From positions 2,390,056 to 2,454,055 of the forward strand of contig NZ_LVEM01000001.1 of NCBI RefSeq assembly GCF_001641335.1: 64,000 bases of DNA, in the 5' to 3' direction. A program made the position numbers and the translations under genes. Positions within the stretch are counted from its first letter, which is position 1; every line of letters starts with the position of its first letter. Source of the DNA: Bradyrhizobium stylosanthis. GTDB taxonomy: Bacteria; Pseudomonadota; Alphaproteobacteria; Rhizobiales; Xanthobacteraceae. The notes below the pieces were generated by a model. The model did no database searches. It worked only from the letters and a program-made list of their open reading frames with translations, and was not told the origin of the DNA. This document shows positions 61,227 through 64,000 of this stretch, in pieces.

Positions 61227-62036
61227 TCGACGCCTCCACAGTGTAGGCCGGGACGGTGCCTTACGAACTCCAGCGCGGATTTCATGCCGGTTGCTGGCCG
61301 CTCGTCGGGGAAAGGTGCCCGGCGCTCGCGATACAAGTCGCAGTCGCATTTTCCTACGAATAGTGACGTTTGGAAACTGCAATGGGACTGGGGAAAGCTA
61401 TTCCGTGGACTGTGGCCGCTGTGTGATTGATCGCGGCCGGAGCCTCCTTTTCCGAGGTTCATCGGCTCGAGGGTCGCGTCGGGAAACTTCACACACTACG
61501 CATTCCATGATCACAAAGACGTGCGGGAATACATGATTGCGGCGGCTCTGACCGACGCTCCCAAATCCATCTTCGGGCTGGCGATCGCATTACCGAAATG
61601 GCCGCTCTTACGCGCGAGCCCTGCGGGCATCCGGTTGTTAATGCGGGTGTTGGCGGCCAAACGATCCAATAGGCGACGCGGTTGGCAACGCGCGTCCTCG
61701 GCGGACATGGTGCTTTCCTGGTCGCTCTTACGGTAGGGGCAAACGATATCGGATCGGCGTCGGCGCAAACCGATTTTGTTGCGTCAATTGATGCCGTCAA
61801 ACCGCTCTCGCATCGACCGCTTGTGGCTCTTGCAGCGACGTCCGATGCGGCGACGAACCGGGCAATTGCCGCTGCAGCGGCTGCCCGCGGCGTTGCCTTT
61901 GTCGAGCCTCAGCTTCCAGCAACGGCCGACCGATGATGCCGGATAAGTCCATTATCGAGCTGCAGCCTACAGATCATGGATTCCCGCCTTGAAAGGGGCG
62001 ATCACCCAAAAGTGCACCGGGTACTAGACGAGGCCG
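61227..62036. other. Intergenic stretch, no gene supported
   Basis: Several open frames exist (for example plus 61682-61936 with AATSDAATNRAIAAAAAARG) but none has a ribosome-binding site or recognised family, and frames overlap. It may contain decayed genes of the island carrying the recombinase. Confidence 0.4.
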
Positions 62037-62456
62037 CTACTGAGCCTTTTCTTCATTTTCCACTGCAAAGACCTCGTAAAATTGTCCCGGCATCGTTTGG
62101 GTAAACAGAATTTCCAAGGCGACAATATCGGCATAGCCGTTGCTATTGTTGCCGACATTGATCAGGTCAACGATGGTCGTGCCCTTACCGGTGTCGAAGT
62201 TCGAGGCTGGTGCGCCAAGAATCCGGATGAGGCCCTGCATGCTGGGACCCTTAGTGCGGATAACGACTTTGATCTGTGCCGCGTTCTGCCGGGAAAGTCC
62301 CGAAGCCCGGAAGTCGACCCTTTGCCACTGATCGATGTCCCCCGTGGCTCCGCGCATCGTTTCCATCCAAGGGGCGACTGCCGCATTGGCTGCCGTGACG
62401 AGCGCAAACAAGGCAATGAGGCCGAGCCGCGCTTTTCGACGCATAGCAACGATCAT
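62037..62456 (-). CDS. Exported hypothetical protein, 139 residues
   Basis: The protein has a signal peptide (LGLIALFALVTAANAAVA) and a soluble part with IKVVIRTKGPSMQGLIRILG and TTIVDLINVGNNSNGYADIV. No family was recognised. It lies seven bases downstream of another exported protein gene on the same strand, so both are one operon. ATG at 62444 is an alternative start. Confidence 0.6.
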   Translation of the reverse strand: MIVAMRRKARLGLIALFALVTAANAAVAPWMETMRGATGDIDQWQRVDFRASGLSRQNAAQIKVVIRTKGPSMQGLIRILGAPASNFDTGKGTTIVDLINVGNNSNGYADIVALEILFTQTMPGQFYEVFAVENEEKAQ

Positions 62457-62463
62457 TAGCCCT

Positions 62464-62874
62464 TCATCCGAAGAGAGCTTTTACTGCTGCTTCATTCCAA
62501 GTTGCTCTGCGCAAACGCTGCCGAGCTGAACGCCGGTCGAGGCTACTGTCCTTGTCTTCAGTATCGAGACTTTTAATCGTTCCGTTCGGCAGTGCGACGA
62601 CATTGACCTTACAAGCATATGCCCGCGAACTTCCTGATGCGCTCGTTTGTCCATCACGTGAGATCGAAATTGAACTGCCGCTCGCCAGTTGCCAGCTATA
62701 AGCAGTGTCGCCGCTATTCATTTTGAAGGTACTCGCGGGTGGCCCCCACCGGACGATAAGAGCATCAACATTCTTCCCGACGTAGTCCTGGCCAACTTTG
62801 CGCGAACATCCGCGCCAGTCGCGTAACACTCTTCCCAGCGCTACAGAGAGCACTGCAATTCCAAGCCAACGCAT
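62464..62874 (-). CDS. Exported hypothetical protein, 136 residues
   Basis: Short N-terminal hydrophobic segment (LGIAVLSVALGRVL), then WGPPASTFKMNSGDTAYSWQL, a pattern seen in small envelope proteins that resemble the SmpA/BamE fold, and a CKVNVVAL strand. It could be a periplasmic or lipoprotein factor. The region 62875-63234 upstream shows no gene that I can support. Confidence 0.55.
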   Translation of the reverse strand: MRWLGIAVLSVALGRVLRDWRGCSRKVGQDYVGKNVDALIVRWGPPASTFKMNSGDTAYSWQLASGSSISISRDGQTSASGSSRAYACKVNVVALPNGTIKSLDTEDKDSSLDRRSARQRLRRATWNEAAVKALFG

Positions 62875-63234
62875 TTTTCCCCCAGAGCCATATCCAAACG
62901 CAACTATGGCGGGAGATCAAGGGTGGCTGCCCATTCCACTATCGCGAGAGTCAAATCATCCATTCCTATTGGCCAACAACGTCCGCATCACCCAATCCCT
63001 TGTGGCTGTGGAAATCGTCAGGGTTAATCCGCGAGTCTGTCTCAGAGGACGATCTTATGGGACGGCTTGCTTGGCGATAGCTTCCGCTTCTTAATAGTCT
63101 TGCGACCGGGCGCCGCACGATCGGCCCTCATCTCCAGCATCAGTCTCTGCCGCCACTTTTCTCGGACATCCGTTTAGCTCCCGAAGGCGTCGATGAAACT
63201 CGCTGTCCCCGACCCTCCTGCGTCTTCTGCCCGA

Positions 63235-63668
63235 TCAGCGCTGACAGCACGATCTATTTTTCTGTCTTCGTACCGGGCGCGCTGTTCTCCGCCGGCGACG
63301 GCCATGCGCTGCAGACGATGGCGAGTCTGCCCGACAGCGATCGAGGCCGCGCTCACCGGCACCTTCGAATTCCACGTCCAGCGGGATCTTCACCTCGCCT
63401 CCCGCGCGCGGAAACCGCGGTCGACTGGATCACGATGGATCAATCAAGACCTCCACGATGCGGCCAAAGGCGGCTCTGCGCGACATGATCGCGCTCATTC
63501 GCGAGAGGAGCGGTCTCAGCGCGCAGGACGCCTATACGCTTTGCTCGATCGCCGCGCACTCAGGCTGACGCAGATGGTCGACGGCAACAAGGTCTCCACT
63601 GCGTCCTGGCAAAATCCCGCACTCCCCGAGCGCGTCCTTCGGACCAGGCGCCGTGCGAGCTGCGCTTG
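63235..63668 (+). pseudogene. Acetamidase/formamidase remnant
   Basis: Pieces of an FmdA/AmdA-family amidase appear in three frames: STIYFSVFVPGALFSAGDGHAL, AIEAALTGTFEFHVQRDLHLAS, RAETAVDWITMD and RDMIALIRERSGLSAQDAYTL. Frameshifts separate them and the N-terminal half is missing. The family hydrolyses small amides. The remnant faces the dihydropyrimidinase gene tail to tail. Confidence 0.7.
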
Positions 63669-63669
63669 A

Positions 63670-64000
63670 TCAGACCAGGCTCGACTTGCCGCGGCTCAGC
63701 AGCTCACCCGCGCCCTTGTCGCCGACGATCCTGCCCTGCTCGTACACCACGCGCCCCCGGGCGATGGTGGTGACGGGCCAGCCTGTGATCTCAAAGCCTT
63801 CCCACGGCGTGTAGTCGGAGCCGTGGTGCAGATCGGACTGCTGAATTTTCTTCGTCAGCTTGGGGTCCCACAGCGCGATGTCGGCATCGAAGCCGACGCC
63901 GATCGAGCCCTTGCGCGGATAGAGGCCATAGATGCGGGCGTGGTTGGTCGCGGTCAGCTCGACGAACTTTTGCAGGGTGATGCGGCCCTTCGAGACGCCC
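63670..64000 (-). CDS. Dihydropyrimidinase/D-hydantoinase (3' end)
   Basis: The open minus-strand frame gives about 109 C-terminal residues: ITLQKFVELTATNHARIYGLYPRKG, GFDADIALWDP, HHGSDYTPWEG and ARGRVVYEQG, all diagnostic of the hydantoinase branch of the amidohydrolase family. These enzymes open cyclic ureides such as dihydrouracil or hydantoins. The metal-binding N-terminal part is outside the window. Confidence 0.9.
   Translation of the reverse strand, partial: GVSKGRITLQKFVELTATNHARIYGLYPRKGSIGVGFDADIALWDPKLTKKIQQSDLHHGSDYTPWEGFEITGWPVTTIARGRVVYEQGRIVGDKGAGELLSRGKSSLV

Noticed and set aside
63193..63669. Plus-strand 158-residue open frame
   Set aside because: The frame mixes segments of an acetamidase with frameshifted sequence; better described as a pseudogene.
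1..64000. CRISPR arrays, tRNA or rRNA genes
   Set aside because: No regular repeat-spacer array and no cloverleaf or rRNA sequence seen by eye on either strand.

Overview
The window looks like an alphaproteobacterial chromosome, most likely Bradyrhizobium or a close relative. The DNA is GC-rich, an hsp20/rpoH cluster carries a ROSE-type RNA thermometer, the trb transfer genes are in the rhizobial order, and the outer-membrane proteins are of the Omp25 type. The species call is inference from gene content. No rRNA, tRNA or CRISPR array was seen.

Layout. Positions 1-6127 are ordinary chromosome: the end of a 3-hydroxyisobutyrate dehydrogenase-like gene, an NhaD antiporter, a PleC-like histidine kinase, a DUF1289 protein, a retropepsin-like protease, an outer-membrane beta-barrel protein and dusA. 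An integrative conjugative element (ICE) begins at the 5' end of dusA, where a tyrosine integrase gene sits (6263-7390). It contains a type IV secretion/conjugation operon on the minus strand (traG, a CopG-like gene, trbB-C-D-E-J-L-F-G-I, DUF2274; 7516-19510), a self-regulated Fic gene, a DUF3363 relaxase, a decayed IS110, and a lipoprotein/hydrolase cargo pair. These are followed by a control region: traF, an RdfS-like excisionase, a DUF6499-DUF2285 activator resembling FseA, DUF736, ardC and a LuxI/LuxR quorum-sensing pair.

Positions 35826-48506 hold a compact catabolic cargo: aldehyde and alcohol dehydrogenases, a Liv-type ABC importer, an allantoinase/imidase-like polysaccharide deacetylase, an isochorismatase-fold amidase, a maleate-isomerase-like enzyme, a MarR regulator, an HpaB-type flavin monooxygenase and its flavin reductase. 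Read as a pathway, an N-heterocycle is imported, oxygenated, opened as a cyclic imide, deamidated and isomerised (maleimide, maleamate, maleate, fumarate). Three AT-rich TTAG...CTAA dyads lie at the ALDH/ADH, deacetylase/amidase and monooxygenase promoters and suggest one MarR regulon. I consider this module the most interesting part of the window; its substrate is unknown.

The right part (48.5-64 kb) is a mosaic: an orphan FrmR/RcnR-like repressor with twin operators, an Omp25-OprB fusion porin in an operon with a NitT-like ABC transporter that lacks a binding protein, an IS256 remnant, a heat-shock operon (ROSE, hsp20, two related small proteins, rpoH), remnants of an SRAP gene and an acetamidase gene, a large serine recombinase marking a second mobile element, and the 3' end of a dihydropyrimidinase gene. 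I could not find the second copy of the dusA attachment core, so the right end of the ICE is not defined here.
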